Positions 46,719-55,629 of a DNA stretch of 64,000 nucleotides are shown here, piece after piece (within the stretch, counting starts at the first letter, position 1; the number at the start of each line of letters is the position of its first letter). The DNA lies in contig NZ_FZOF01000019.1 of NCBI RefSeq assembly GCF_900188405.1, positions 62,001-126,000 on the forward strand. Reading direction: 5' to 3'. The notes beneath the pieces were generated by a model that saw nothing but the letters and a program-made list of their open reading frames with translations, had not been told where the DNA came from and did no database searches. The stretch comes from Actinacidiphila glaucinigra. GTDB taxonomy: Bacteria > Actinomycetota > Actinomycetes > Streptomycetales > Streptomycetaceae. A program made the position numbers and the translations under genes.

Positions 46719-47534
46719 TCAGCTCCGGGCGGGCTGGCAGGAGGGGCACCAGAAGAGGTTGCGCGCCACCAGGGAGGCGGTGCGCACCTCGGTGCCGCAG
46801 AGGTGGCAGGGCATACCGGCGCGGCGGTAGACGTAGACCTCGCCGCCGTGGTCGTCGACGCGCGGCGGGCGGCCCATGGCCTCGGGGGTGTGCTCGGGGC
46901 GGACGGTGTCGATGCGGTTGTTCCGCACGCCCTCGCGCATCAGGGCCACCAGATCGGCCCAGATCGCGTCCCACCGCGCGCGGTCCAGGTCCCGTCCCGC
47001 CAGGTACGGGTCGACGCCGTGCCGGAAGAGGACCTCGGCGCGGTAGACGTTGCCCACGCCCGCGACGACCTTCTGGTCCATGAGCAGCGCGGCGACGCTG
47101 GTGCGGCTGCGCGACACGCGGGCCCAGGCGGCCTCCCCGGTGTCGGCCGGCCGGAGCGGGTCCGGGCCGAGCCGCTCGTGTATCGCCTGCTTCTCGGCCC
47201 CGGTGATCAGCTCGCAGGCGGTCGGCCCGCGCAGGTCGGCGTGGTGCCCTTCGGTGGCCAGGCGCAGCCTGACCTGGCCGACGGGGGCCGCGCCCGGGCC
47301 GGTGCCGAAGCCGAACTTCCCGTACAGCCCGAGGTGGACGTGGACCCAGCCGACCGGGCCGAAGCCCAGGAAGAGGTGCTTGCCGTGGGCCTCCGCGGAC
47401 TCCATCACGGTGCCGTCCAGGAGGGCGGCGCCGTCGGAGAACTTGCCCTGCGGACTGCTCGCGCGGACCACGCGGCCGGCGAAGCGTTCGCCGTGGTCCG
47501 CGGCGAGGCGGTGGATCGTATGCCCTTCGGGCAT
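46719..47534 (-). CDS. nei: Fpg/Nei family DNA glycosylase-AP lyase
   Basis: The 271 residues begin MPEGHTIHRLAADHGERFAG, with Pro2 as catalytic nucleophile and Glu3. The helix-two-turn-helix is VVAGVGNVYRAEVLFRHGVD. The C-terminal zinc finger is CHLCGTEVRTASLVARN-FWC-x2-C. Start MPEGH rather than MPELP points to the Nei/Nei2 branch, which removes oxidised pyrimidines. It follows rpiB by 7 bp with AGGAGG located at the end of rpiB, so the two genes form an operon. Confidence 0.93.
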   Translation of the reverse strand: MPEGHTIHRLAADHGERFAGRVVRASSPQGKFSDGAALLDGTVMESAEAHGKHLFLGFGPVGWVHVHLGLYGKFGFGTGPGAAPVGQVRLRLATEGHHADLRGPTACELITGAEKQAIHERLGPDPLRPADTGEAAWARVSRSRTSVAALLMDQKVVAGVGNVYRAEVLFRHGVDPYLAGRDLDRARWDAIWADLVALMREGVRNNRIDTVRPEHTPEAMGRPPRVDDHGGEVYVYRRAGMPCHLCGTEVRTASLVARNLFWCPSCQPARS

Positions 47535-47541
47535 GCCCGGA

Positions 47542-48030
47542 TCAGCCCTCCTGCGGGTGGTGCGGGGGGATCGGGGGCAGCTCGCCGGTGGTCTCGTACG
47601 CGGTGAGCATGTCGATGCGGTGGGTGTGGCGCGGCTCGCCCGAGTAGGGCGTGCCGAGGAAGACCTCGACGAACTTGGTGGCGTCGTCCGTGGTGTGCAT
47701 GCGGGCGCCGACGCTGATCACGTTGGCGTCGTTGTGCTCGCGGCCGAGGGTCGCGGTCTCCTGGCTCCACGCCAGCACGGACCGCACGCCCTTGACCTTG
47801 TTGGCGGCGATGGCCTCGCCGTTGCCCGAGCCGCCGATCACGATGCCGAAGGAGCCGGGGTCCGCGGCGGTGCGCTCCGCGGCGCGCAGGCAGAACGGCG
47901 GGTAGTCGTCCTGGGCGTCGTAGACGTGGGGGCCGCAGTCGACGGGCTCGTGCCCGTTGGCCTCGAGCCACTCCACCAGGTGGTTCTTGAGTTCAAAGCC
48001 GGCATGGTCGGAACCGAGGTACACGCGCAT
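47542..48030 (-). CDS. rpiB: Ribose-5-phosphate isomerase B
   Basis: RpiB interconverts ribose-5-phosphate and ribulose-5-phosphate. The 162 residues begin MRVYLGSDHAGFELKNHLVE. The anion-binding segment GGSGNGEAIAANKVKGVR has Glu72 where E. coli RpiB has its catalytic Cys, the actinobacterial/mycobacterial type. REHNDANVISVGAR completes the site. It heads an operon with the DNA glycosylase gene and is divergent from the permease gene. Confidence 0.96.
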   Translation of the reverse strand: MRVYLGSDHAGFELKNHLVEWLEANGHEPVDCGPHVYDAQDDYPPFCLRAAERTAADPGSFGIVIGGSGNGEAIAANKVKGVRSVLAWSQETATLGREHNDANVISVGARMHTTDDATKFVEVFLGTPYSGEPRHTHRIDMLTAYETTGELPPIPPHHPQEG

Positions 48031-48170
48031 ACGGACGAGTGTCGCACGGGCACGCTGGGCGACATGCCGTGGGTGTTCCGTGAGGGGAATTTGAGCGTGC
48101 GCTGAGGGTGGGACAACGAAACGGAATCAAAGGTTCCCCGATCGCGCCGGGCCGTGTTTCATGCCACCCC

Positions 48171-49634
48171 ATGAGTACACGTCCCCCCACCCCAACGGCC
48201 GACTCCACCGCTCCGGCCCACGAGGCCGCGACGGAGCAGCAGGATGGCCCGGGCCTGAAGGCCGGGCTCAAGAACCGCCACCTGTCGATGATCGCGATCG
48301 GCGGTGTGATCGGCGCCGGCCTCTTCGTCGGCTCCGCCTCAGGCATCGCCGCCGCCGGCCCCGGCATCCTCGTGTCGTACGCGCTCGTCGGCGTCATGGT
48401 CGTCTTCGTCATGCGCATGCTGGGCGAGATGGCCGCCGCCAACCCCACCTCCGGGTCCTTCTCCGCCTACGCCGACCGCGCGCTGGGCCGCTGGGCCGGC
48501 TTCTCCATCGGCTGGCTGTACTGGTTCTTCTGGGTCGTGGTGCTGGCGGTCGAGGCGACCGCCGGGGCCAAGATCCTCGAGGGCTGGGTCCCGGCCGTCC
48601 CGCAGTGGGGCTGGGCGCTGATCGTGATGGTCGTGCTCACCGCGACCAACCTGGCCTCGGTGGCCTCCTACGGCGAGTTCGAGTTCTGGTTCGCCGGGAT
48701 CAAGGTCGTGGCCATCGCCGGCTTCATCGTGCTCGGCGCGCTCGCGGTCCTCGGGGTGCTGCCCGGCAGCCACGACGACGCCGTCGGTCTGGCCAACCTC
48801 ACCGCGCACGGCGGCTTCCTCCCCAACGGCCCCGGCAAGATCCTCACCGGTGTGCTGCTGGTCGTGTTCTCCTTCATGGGCAGCGAGATCGTCACGCTGG
48901 CCGCCGGTGAGTCCGCCGACCCCCGGCGTGCGGTCACCAAGGCCACCAACAGCGTGATCTGGCGGATCGGCGTCTTCTACCTGGGCTCGATCTTCATCGT
49001 GGTAGCGCTGCTGCCGTGGAACGACCCGTCGATCGCCAAGGACGGCTCGTACGTCGCCGCGCTGAACTCGATGGGCATCGCGCACGCCGGCCAGATCATG
49101 AACGTGATCGTGCTCACGGCGGTGCTGTCCTGCCTCAACTCCGGTCTCTACACCGCCTCGCGCATGGCCTTCTCCCTGGGCCGGCGCGGTGACGCGCCCA
49201 AGGCGTTCGCGCGCACCACCGGGCGCGGTGTGCCGCAGGCGGCGATCCTGGGCTCGGTCGTCTTCGGCTTCGTCGCGGTCTTCTTCAACTACCGGTACCC
49301 CGACACCGTCTTCCTCTTCCTGCTCAACGCCTCGGGTGCGATCGCCCTGTTCGTGTGGCTGGTGATCTGCTTCTCTCAGCTGCGCATGCGGAAGATCATC
49401 CTGGCGGAGGCCCCGGAGCGGCTGCGGGTGCGGATGTGGCTGTACCCGTACCTGACCTGGGCGACGATCGCGATGATCGTGTTCGTGCTCGGCTACATGC
49501 TCACCGACACCGCCGACGGCGGCGGCCGGGACCAGGTGGTCGTCTCGGTGCTGGCGGCACTCGGCGTCGTCGCTGTCGCGGTGGTGCGCCAGCTGCTTCA
49601 CAAGGGCCGGAAGGACTCCCCCACCCGGTCGTAG
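48171..49634 (+). CDS. APC family amino-acid permease (GabP/AAT type)
   Basis: The start is ATG 48171 (MSTRPPTPTADSTAPAHEAA), giving 487 residues; the frame is open from 48108, but the upstream part is not conserved. The AAT-family N-terminus GLKNRHLSMIAIGGVIGAGL is followed by twelve membrane helices, with FSFMGSEIVTLAAGESADPR in helix 6. It imports an amino acid by proton symport, and GABA or another polar amino acid is plausible. Its 3' end overlaps the convergent kinase gene by 37 bp. Confidence 0.93.
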   Translation: MSTRPPTPTADSTAPAHEAATEQQDGPGLKAGLKNRHLSMIAIGGVIGAGLFVGSASGIAAAGPGILVSYALVGVMVVFVMRMLGEMAAANPTSGSFSAYADRALGRWAGFSIGWLYWFFWVVVLAVEATAGAKILEGWVPAVPQWGWALIVMVVLTATNLASVASYGEFEFWFAGIKVVAIAGFIVLGALAVLGVLPGSHDDAVGLANLTAHGGFLPNGPGKILTGVLLVVFSFMGSEIVTLAAGESADPRRAVTKATNSVIWRIGVFYLGSIFIVVALLPWNDPSIAKDGSYVAALNSMGIAHAGQIMNVIVLTAVLSCLNSGLYTASRMAFSLGRRGDAPKAFARTTGRGVPQAAILGSVVFGFVAVFFNYRYPDTVFLFLLNASGAIALFVWLVICFSQLRMRKIILAEAPERLRVRMWLYPYLTWATIAMIVFVLGYMLTDTADGGGRDQVVVSVLAALGVVAVAVVRQLLHKGRKDSPTRS

Positions 49635-51280
49635 GCGGCCAGCGCGGCGGACCCGGCCGAAGCCGCGTACCAGACGTTCAGCTGGTACGACTTGCCTCCC
49701 TCGGTGAAGCCGAGCTGCCGCGCCTTCCAGGGCGCGCCGGCCTGGGTGAAGGAGTACTCCCAGACGACCGCGGGGCGTCCGCGGAACGACGTCCGCTCCA
49801 GCCGGGTCCTGCGGTAGCCGGGCACGTCGTGGGAGCCGGCCTCGAAGGCGCGCCACTGCTCCAGGAGATCGCCGCCCCGTGCGAGTGCGTACGAGGCGGC
49901 GATCTCCTGCTGTCCGTCCGGGGCGTGGTAGTGGACGTTGGACGGGCTCTTCGCGCTGCGCGTCCAGCCCCGCGGCGGCTGCCAGGCGAAGCCGGTCTCG
50001 TCGCGCTCCCCGGGGGCGGACGTGGCGGTGGACGGACCGGCGGGCGAGGTGGCGCCGGTCGACGGGGGACGGCTGGTGCCCGCGACGACGGGGCCCTCGC
50101 GGTGGCCGGTGCGCGGCGCGGTCAGCAGGACGACGGTGACGGCGAGGGCCGCGGCGGCCGCTCCCGCGGCGGTCAGCAGGGCCGCCCGGCGGAGGCGGGA
50201 GGGGGTCCGCACGGCGGGCTCGGGTTCAGGAGCGGGTTCAGGCTCGGGCTCGGGTTCAGGAGCGGGTTCGGGCGCGGGTGGTGCCGGGGTGCGGCGCTCC
50301 CAGCCCGGCGGGACGGCGTCCTCCGGTTCGGGGTCCGGCACCGGTCCGGCTTCCGGCACCGGGGCGGCCCTTCCGACGGCGAGCGTCGGGGTGCGTCCCT
50401 CCTCCGGGGGCGGCGGCGCCTGCCGGGTGACGACGGTCGGACCGCCCGGCGGCGTGCCGAGGGCGGCGAGTTCCTCGTCCAGGCCGTCCAGGGTCATCCG
50501 CTGCGCGGGGTCCTTGCGCAGCAGGGCCGCCAGGGTGCCGTGGAGCGGCCCGGCGCCGGCGGGCAGCAGGGGCTCCTCGTGGAGCACCGCGTGCAGGGTG
50601 GCCAGGGTGGTGGCCCGGGAGAAGGGCGACGTGCCCTCCAGGGCGGCGCAGAGGGTCGCGCCCAGGGACCAGAGGTCCGACGGCGGTCCCTGGTGGCGGC
50701 CCTCGACGCGTTCGGGGGCCATGTAGTCGGGCGAGCCGACCAGCATCCCGGCCATGGTCAGCGCGGTGGCGTCCTGGATCGCCGCGATGCCGAAGTCGGT
50801 GAGGACGACCCTGCCCCGGGTGTCGATCAGTACGTTGCCGGGCTTGATGTCACGGTGCAGCACGCCGACCGCGTGCACCTCCCGCAGCGCGCGGGCCAGT
50901 CCGGTCCCGATCCGCACGGCCTCGGCCACGTCGACCGGGCCGTCCCGGACCAGCACCTGCTCCAGGGAACGGCAGTCGACCAGCTCCATCACGATCCAGA
51001 GCCGGTCGTCCTCCCGGACCACGTCGTAGATCCGGACCACGTTCGGATGGTCGATCCGGGCCGTGGCGCGCGCCTCCCGCAGGCTGCGTTCACGACGGAC
51101 CCGGGCGCCCTCCGCCTCCGTGTCGTCCAGGCGCATCTCCTTGATCGCGACCTGCCGGTCCAGCACCTCGTCGACCGCCCGCCAGACACGGCCCATGCCG
51201 CCCTGGCCGATCGGCTCCCCCAGCCGGTAGCGGCCCGCCACCAGCCGGCCGCGCACCTCACCGCCCGCATTTCCCACCAT
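49598..51280 (-). CDS. PknB-like receptor serine/threonine protein kinase
   Basis: The start is ATG 51280 (MVGNAGGEVRGRLVAGRYRL) with GGGGAG upstream, giving 560 residues. The kinase domain is intact: glycine loop GEPIGQGGMGRVW, Lys47 in VAIKEM, HRDIKPGNVLI near 143, DFGIA and SPDYMAPERV. A Pro-Glu-rich linker (about 330-360) contains a run of alternating Glu-Pro. One membrane helix follows (LLTAAGAAAAALAVTVVLL), then an outside domain of about 150 residues with WQPPRGWTRSAKSPSNVHYH. It lacks PASTA repeats, so the ligand is not muropeptide by the usual route. Confidence 0.94.
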   Translation of the reverse strand: MVGNAGGEVRGRLVAGRYRLGEPIGQGGMGRVWRAVDEVLDRQVAIKEMRLDDTEAEGARVRRERSLREARATARIDHPNVVRIYDVVREDDRLWIVMELVDCRSLEQVLVRDGPVDVAEAVRIGTGLARALREVHAVGVLHRDIKPGNVLIDTRGRVVLTDFGIAAIQDATALTMAGMLVGSPDYMAPERVEGRHQGPPSDLWSLGATLCAALEGTSPFSRATTLATLHAVLHEEPLLPAGAGPLHGTLAALLRKDPAQRMTLDGLDEELAALGTPPGGPTVVTRQAPPPPEEGRTPTLAVGRAAPVPEAGPVPDPEPEDAVPPGWERRTPAPPAPEPAPEPEPEPEPAPEPEPAVRTPSRLRRAALLTAAGAAAAALAVTVVLLTAPRTGHREGPVVAGTSRPPSTGATSPAGPSTATSAPGERDETGFAWQPPRGWTRSAKSPSNVHYHAPDGQQEIAASYALARGGDLLEQWRAFEAGSHDVPGYRRTRLERTSFRGRPAVVWEYSFTQAGAPWKARQLGFTEGGKSYQLNVWYAASAGSAALAAYDRVGESFRPL

Positions 51281-51458
51281 GCCCGGACTCCCCACTGCGG
51301 GAAGAATTCCCCATGCCCACCAATTCCTGTCCGGTGGCCCGCAATTCACGCGGGAACCAGGACAGAAGTATGAACTTGCCACCATCACAGCATAGTTGCC
51401 CGGAATCTTGTGGTACCTCTTCAGATACCGCTGATGCGGTGCAGAAGGGGGAAGAGCA

Positions 51459-52205
51459 ATGCGTCTTTTCAATCGGCGAATTCATGTTCGGAAATCGGCC
51501 GCGGCGGCCGCGGTGCTGGCGCTGGCGTTCGCCGGACCCGTGTACGGCGCCGAGCCCGTTCCGGGCAGCGGCCAGGGGGGTACACCAGGCCCGAGCGCCC
51601 CGGCCGGGGTGAAGGTCAACACCGAACTGCCGACCAGGATCTCCGTCGACAACAAGACCGAGAAGACCTCGATCACCGCCCGGGTGGTCAACAAGGGCGA
51701 CAAGGAGTCCCCGGACCTGCGGCTCCTGGTGGTGGGTTTCGACGCCCTCGAGGTGACCGCGGTGGAGGGCTGCGACCCGATTCCGGAAGGGAAGCTCCCG
51801 GACGGTTCCAACAGCGGATTCAGCTGCGCCGTCGGAAAACTGGCGGCGGGAAAGAGCAGGAACTACACCGTTTCCGCGACCTACGACCTCCAGGGCAAGG
51901 GCAAGATCTGCCTGCCCGTGATGCTCGGCGACACCGGCACCCTGCTGTGGCAGCAGGGACCGGTCCCGTTCGGCACCGGCAAGCCCACGCCGAACGCCCC
52001 CGACACCCCGCTGCTGCTGGGCACCGACAACGTGCCCTTCGGCCCCGACACCTCCGCGAGCGCGAGTCCCTCCGCACCCGGCACCCTGCCGGACACCGGC
52101 GCCACCGGCCGCACGGCCGTCCTGCTGCTGGGCGGCGGCCTGCTGCTGGCCGCCGGCGGCGCCGGGCTGTGGCTGACCCGGCGCGGGCCGGCGCCACGGC
52201 ACTGA
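51459..52205 (+). CDS. Secreted surface protein with LPDTG sortase signal
   Basis: The 248 residues from ATG 51459 follow a GGGGGAAGAG site. A signal peptide ends near VYGA (about residue 30). The mature part is an Ig-like or DUF11-type beta domain with two cysteines (EGCDPIPEGK, GFSCAVGKLA) and a third later. Near the C-terminus is LPDTG at 210-214, then a hydrophobic helix and a short RRGPAPRH tail, the layout of a sortase substrate. Streptomyces class E sortases usually prefer LAXTG, and LPDTG can suit others. It is divergent from the receptor kinase. Confidence 0.9.
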   Translation: MRLFNRRIHVRKSAAAAAVLALAFAGPVYGAEPVPGSGQGGTPGPSAPAGVKVNTELPTRISVDNKTEKTSITARVVNKGDKESPDLRLLVVGFDALEVTAVEGCDPIPEGKLPDGSNSGFSCAVGKLAAGKSRNYTVSATYDLQGKGKICLPVMLGDTGTLLWQQGPVPFGTGKPTPNAPDTPLLLGTDNVPFGPDTSASASPSAPGTLPDTGATGRTAVLLLGGGLLLAAGGAGLWLTRRGPAPRH

Positions 52206-52212
52206 CGCGGAA

Positions 52213-52248
52213 CGGGTGGGGGCGGGGCCTGCGCCCCGCCCCCACCCG
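52213..52248. terminator. Perfect 16-bp bidirectional terminator
   Basis: Arms 52213-52228 and 52233-52248 are exact complements with a 4-base loop, between the LPDTG protein stop (52205) and the bioY stop (52272). Confidence 0.9.
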
Positions 52249-52271
52249 GGTGCGTCGTACGTCGTGTGCGG

Positions 52272-52865
52272 TCAGCCGCGGCGGCCGACCAGCTTCCATG
52301 CGGCGGGCAGCGCGCCCATGGCGAGGGCGGCCTTCAGCGCGTCGCCGATGAGGTAGGGGGTCAGGCCCAGCGCCACGGCCTGGCCGGTCGTCAGGTGCGC
52401 GGCCAGCGCCAGGTAGGGGACGCCCACGGCGTAGGTGACGGCGCTGCCGGCCACCATGACGCCGGCCATCCGCCACACGCTGCGGTCGGCACCCCGCCGG
52501 GCCAGCGCACCCACGAGCGCGGACGCCAGCGCCATGCCGAGGATGTAGCCGAAGCTCGGCGCCGCGGCGCCGGACGACCCCTCCGCGAACCACGGCACAC
52601 CGGCCACACCGGCCACCGCGTACAGCGCGAGCGCCAGGAAGCCGCGGCGCGCGCCGAGGGCGGTGCCGACCAGCAGCGCGGCGAAGGTCTGGCCCGTCAC
52701 CGGCACCGGCGACCCGGGGACCGGCACCGACAACTGCGCGGCCAGGCCGGTCAGTACGGCACCGCCGGTCACGAGGGCCACGTCGCGCAGCCGCGACGCG
52801 GGGATGAGGTCGGCGAGGACCGGGTGGGTCCTTACGGCGGAAGCGGCGGGAACTGCGCTGGCCAT
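52272..52865 (-). CDS. bioY: Biotin transporter S-component BioY
   Basis: The 197 residues from ATG 52865 (GGAG upstream) form six membrane helices with the BioY motifs VPVTGQTFAALLVGTALGAR and PSFGYILGMALASALVGAL. BioY binds biotin in the membrane and works alone or with an ECF energising module; no bioM/bioN genes are adjacent. It is a single-gene unit convergent with the LPDTG protein gene. Confidence 0.95.
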   Translation of the reverse strand: MASAVPAASAVRTHPVLADLIPASRLRDVALVTGGAVLTGLAAQLSVPVPGSPVPVTGQTFAALLVGTALGARRGFLALALYAVAGVAGVPWFAEGSSGAAAPSFGYILGMALASALVGALARRGADRSVWRMAGVMVAGSAVTYAVGVPYLALAAHLTTGQAVALGLTPYLIGDALKAALAMGALPAAWKLVGRRG

Positions 52866-53128
52866 CGGGTGACTCCGCGAGGTGAGGGTCGGTTCGGGAC
52901 ACCGTGACGTTAACCCGCCTCGCCCTCGCCGATCATCGTCCGCCGATCACAAAGGCCTGATCACGGCCTTGGTCGCCTTCCTACAAGGAAGCCGGACAGG
53001 GCGTGAGCTTCGTCACCCGGGCCTTAGTGGGGTTTCTCCAATCACCGCCGGAGCGCCGCCGTGTCGTCGCCGGCGGCCGGCCGCGACACGGCTCCGGCGG
53101 CCGGACGGCGGCCTCCTATGCTGCCCGC

Positions 53129-54058
53129 ATGAGCGCTCCGTCCTCCCCCTCCCGCGTCGGCGTCGTCGGCGAGGTCCTCGTCGACCTGCTGTGGCGTTCC
53201 GGGGAGCGGCAGGTCACACCGGTGCCCGGCGGCAGCCCGGCCAACGTCGCGGTCGGCCTGCACCGGCTGGGGCGGCCCACCACCCTGGTCACCACGTGGG
53301 GCGACGACCCGCCCGGCGAACTGGTGCGGGCGCATCTGGAGTCCACCGGGGTCGAGGTCGTACGGGCCGCGAGCCCGGCCGGGCGCACCACGCTGGCGAT
53401 GGCCTACCTCGACCGGGACGGCTCAGCCTCGTACGACTTCCTGGCCGCGTGGGACCCCGAGCAGCTGTCGCTGCCCGCGGACACCGCGGTGCTGCAGACC
53501 GGTTCGCTCGCCGCCGTGGTGGAACCGGGTGCGGCGCGGGTGCTGGAGCTCTGCCGCGAACTGCACGCCGTACCGGGGCGCACCGTCGTCGCCGACCTCA
53601 ACGTGCGGCCGGCCGTCCAGCCCGACCGGCTCGCCTACCGCCGGGCGTGCCTGCGGCTGGCCGGGGTGACGGACGTGGTCAAGGCCAGCGACGCGGACCT
53701 CGCCTGGCTCTTCCCGCGGCTCGCCCCGCCGGAGGCGGCGCGGGCGCTGCTCGCAGAGGGGCCCCGGCTCGCGGTCGTCACGCTGGGCGCGCAGGGCGCG
53801 TTCGCGGTGACCGAGGACGCCCTCGTACGGGTGGCCGCGCCCGAGGTCGGCGTCGTCGACACCATCGGGGCCGGCGACGCCTTCCAGGCCGCGCTGCTCG
53901 ACGCGATCGCCGGTGGCGGCGTCCCCACCACGCGCGACGACCTCGCCGCCGCGCTGGAGCGCTGCGTCACGGCCGCGGCGATCAACTGCACGCGGGTGGG
54001 CGCCGATCCGCCGTCCCGCGCGGAGCTCGACGCGGCCCTGGCCGCACGGCACGCCTGA
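53129..54058 (+). CDS. PfkB family carbohydrate kinase (fructokinase-like)
   Basis: The start is ATG 53129 (MSAPSSPSRVGVVGEVLVDL), giving 309 residues; an open frame from 53003 lacks similarity upstream. The N-terminal GEVLVDL and GGSPANVAVGLHRLG resemble fructokinases, and the C-terminal PfkB signature DTIGAGDAFQAALL carries the catalytic Asp near residue 253. The substrate is likely a hexose or related sugar. The HAD gene follows 54 bp later. Confidence 0.93.
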   Translation: MSAPSSPSRVGVVGEVLVDLLWRSGERQVTPVPGGSPANVAVGLHRLGRPTTLVTTWGDDPPGELVRAHLESTGVEVVRAASPAGRTTLAMAYLDRDGSASYDFLAAWDPEQLSLPADTAVLQTGSLAAVVEPGAARVLELCRELHAVPGRTVVADLNVRPAVQPDRLAYRRACLRLAGVTDVVKASDADLAWLFPRLAPPEAARALLAEGPRLAVVTLGAQGAFAVTEDALVRVAAPEVGVVDTIGAGDAFQAALLDAIAGGGVPTTRDDLAAALERCVTAAAINCTRVGADPPSRAELDAALAARHA

Positions 54059-54112
54059 CGCCCCGCGGAAAATGCGCGGCCGGCGGGCGCGGGCTGTGGT
54101 TACCCTCGCGGG

Positions 54113-54814
54113 ATGGACGAGGCACGGCTGACAGGGCAGGTACTGGTCTTCGACGCGGACGACACGTTGTGGGAGAACAACGTCGTCTTCGAGCGGGTGA
54201 TAGAGGACTTCCTGGACTGGGTGGACCATCCCGTCCTGGACCGCACGCAGATCAGGGCACTGCTCAACGAGATCGAGGCGGCGAACGCGGTCGTCCACGG
54301 CTACGGCAGCAAGGTCTTCCTGCGCAGCCTCGGCGAACTCCTGGAGCGGCTCCGGGAGCGGCCGGTCACGCAGGCCGAGCTGCGGCGGGTGGACGAGCTG
54401 GCGGTGGCCTTCGTGGAGCACCGGGTGGATCTGATGCCCGGCGTGGCGAGCACGCTGGACGAGCTGGGCACCCGCCACGAGCTGCTGCTGCTCACCAAGG
54501 GCGACGAGGAGGAGCAGGCGCGCAAGGTGGCGGCCTCGGGGCTGGCGGACCGCTTCCGCGGGGTGCACATCGTGCCCGAGAAGGCCGCGGGCACCTACCG
54601 TGCGCTGCTGGCGGAGTACGGCTTCGAGCCGGGCAGGAGCTGGATGATCGGGAACTCCCCGAAGTCGGACATCCTGCCCGCGCGCGAGGCGGGGATGAGC
54701 GCGGTGTTCATCCCCAACGAGAACACCTGGGTGCTGGAGCAGTCCGAGCTGGACCCGGCCGACGAGCGGGTGCTGCGGCTGGCGGCCTTCCCCGAACTGC
54801 TCCGGCACTTCTGA
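54113..54814 (+). CDS. HAD superfamily hydrolase
   Basis: The 233 residues have motif I VFDADDTLW (nucleophile Asp14, Asp16), motif II Thr in LLLLTKGDEEE, and motif IV MIGNSPKSDILPAREAGM. The helical cap spans about 25-100. Such enzymes hydrolyse small phosphate esters. It is downstream of the PfkB kinase on the same strand, so a sugar-phosphate substrate is possible. It is convergent with the thioredoxin-fold gene, with only 15 bp between stops. Confidence 0.92.
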   Translation: MDEARLTGQVLVFDADDTLWENNVVFERVIEDFLDWVDHPVLDRTQIRALLNEIEAANAVVHGYGSKVFLRSLGELLERLRERPVTQAELRRVDELAVAFVEHRVDLMPGVASTLDELGTRHELLLLTKGDEEEQARKVAASGLADRFRGVHIVPEKAAGTYRALLAEYGFEPGRSWMIGNSPKSDILPAREAGMSAVFIPNENTWVLEQSELDPADERVLRLAAFPELLRHF

Positions 54815-54829
54815 CCGGACCGGCCGGGC

Positions 54830-55471
54830 TCAGTCGAAGACGGGGCCCTGGTCGCGGGTCCGCTTGATCTCGTAGAAGCCGGGGGTCGACGCGACGAGCA
54901 GGGTGCCGTCCCACAGGCGGGCCGCGGCCTCGCCCTTGGGCGCCGGGGTGACGACCGGACCGAAGAAGGCGATCTGCTCGCCGTCGGCGCCGGGGACCGC
55001 GATGACCGGGGTGCCGACGTCCTGGCCGACCTTGGAGATGCCCTCCTGGTGGGAGGCGCGAAGCTCCGTGTCGTAGGCGTCGCTGCGGGCGAAGTCGGCG
55101 AGCTCGGCGGGCAGGCCCGCCTCCTCCAGGGCGGCGACGATGACGTCGTGGTCCTTGTGACCCAGGCCCTGGTTGTGGATGCGGGTGCCCAGCGCGGTGT
55201 AGAGGGCGCCGAGCACCTTGCTGCCGTACTTCTGCTCGGCGGCGATGCAGACGCGGACCGGGCCCCAGGCCGTGGTCAGGAACTCCCGGTACTCCTCGGG
55301 CAGCTCGTCGCGGTTCTCGTTGAGGACGGCGAGGCTCATCACGTGCCACCGCACCTCGACGGGTCGCACCTTCTCCACCTCCAGCATCCAGCGGGAGGTC
55401 ATCCACGCCCAGGGGCAGGCGGGGTCGAACCAGAAGTCCACCGGGGTGGGCGTGGTTGTGGTCTCGGTCAC
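54830..55471 (-). CDS. DsbA/FrnE-like mycothiol-dependent nitroreductase family protein
   Basis: The start is GTG 55471 (VTETTTTPTPVDFWFDPACP), preceded by GGAGAG, giving 213 residues. The thioredoxin fold with helical insert resembles mycobacterial Rv2466c, a mycothiol-linked reductase. The active site reads C19-P-W-A22 here, so only the first cysteine is present. GLGHKDHDVIVAALEEAGLP and VGTPVIAVPG (cis-Pro loop) are conserved. The upstream GGAAT-N18-GTT element points to SigR control by thiol-oxidative stress. It is divergent from pepN. Confidence 0.9.
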   Translation of the reverse strand: MTETTTTPTPVDFWFDPACPWAWMTSRWMLEVEKVRPVEVRWHVMSLAVLNENRDELPEEYREFLTTAWGPVRVCIAAEQKYGSKVLGALYTALGTRIHNQGLGHKDHDVIVAALEEAGLPAELADFARSDAYDTELRASHQEGISKVGQDVGTPVIAVPGADGEQIAFFGPVVTPAPKGEAAARLWDGTLLVASTPGFYEIKRTRDQGPVFD

Positions 55472-55519
55472 GTTTCTCTCCTCGGGACATGATGCGGTGA
55501 CACGTCGTCCGGAACCGGC

Positions 55520-55545
55520 AACGCCCCAGGTGCCATCCCCATTCC
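55520..55545 (-). promoter_or_regulatory. SigR-type promoter of the mycothiol-reductase-like gene
   Basis: On the minus strand GGAAT (55545-55541) is followed after exactly 18 bases by GTT (55522-55520), a full match to the SigR consensus. The expected start site gives a leader of about 40 bases with a good Shine-Dalgarno. Confidence 0.75.
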
Positions 55546-55629
55546 CGTGCGCCGCCGTCAGGGCCGACGTGCGAAGATGCGTGGCGTCCACAAGACGACC
55601 CCCGACGGCGTGCGAAGGATGGAGACCCC

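Noticed and set aside
48085-48120. SigR-like GGAAT upstream of the permease gene
   Set aside because: No GTT at 18 bases; the spacing does not fit.
52866-52925. BioQ or BirA operator upstream of bioY
   Set aside because: A GTTAAC lies near 52909, but the flanks do not form a convincing palindrome matching known biotin-regulator boxes.
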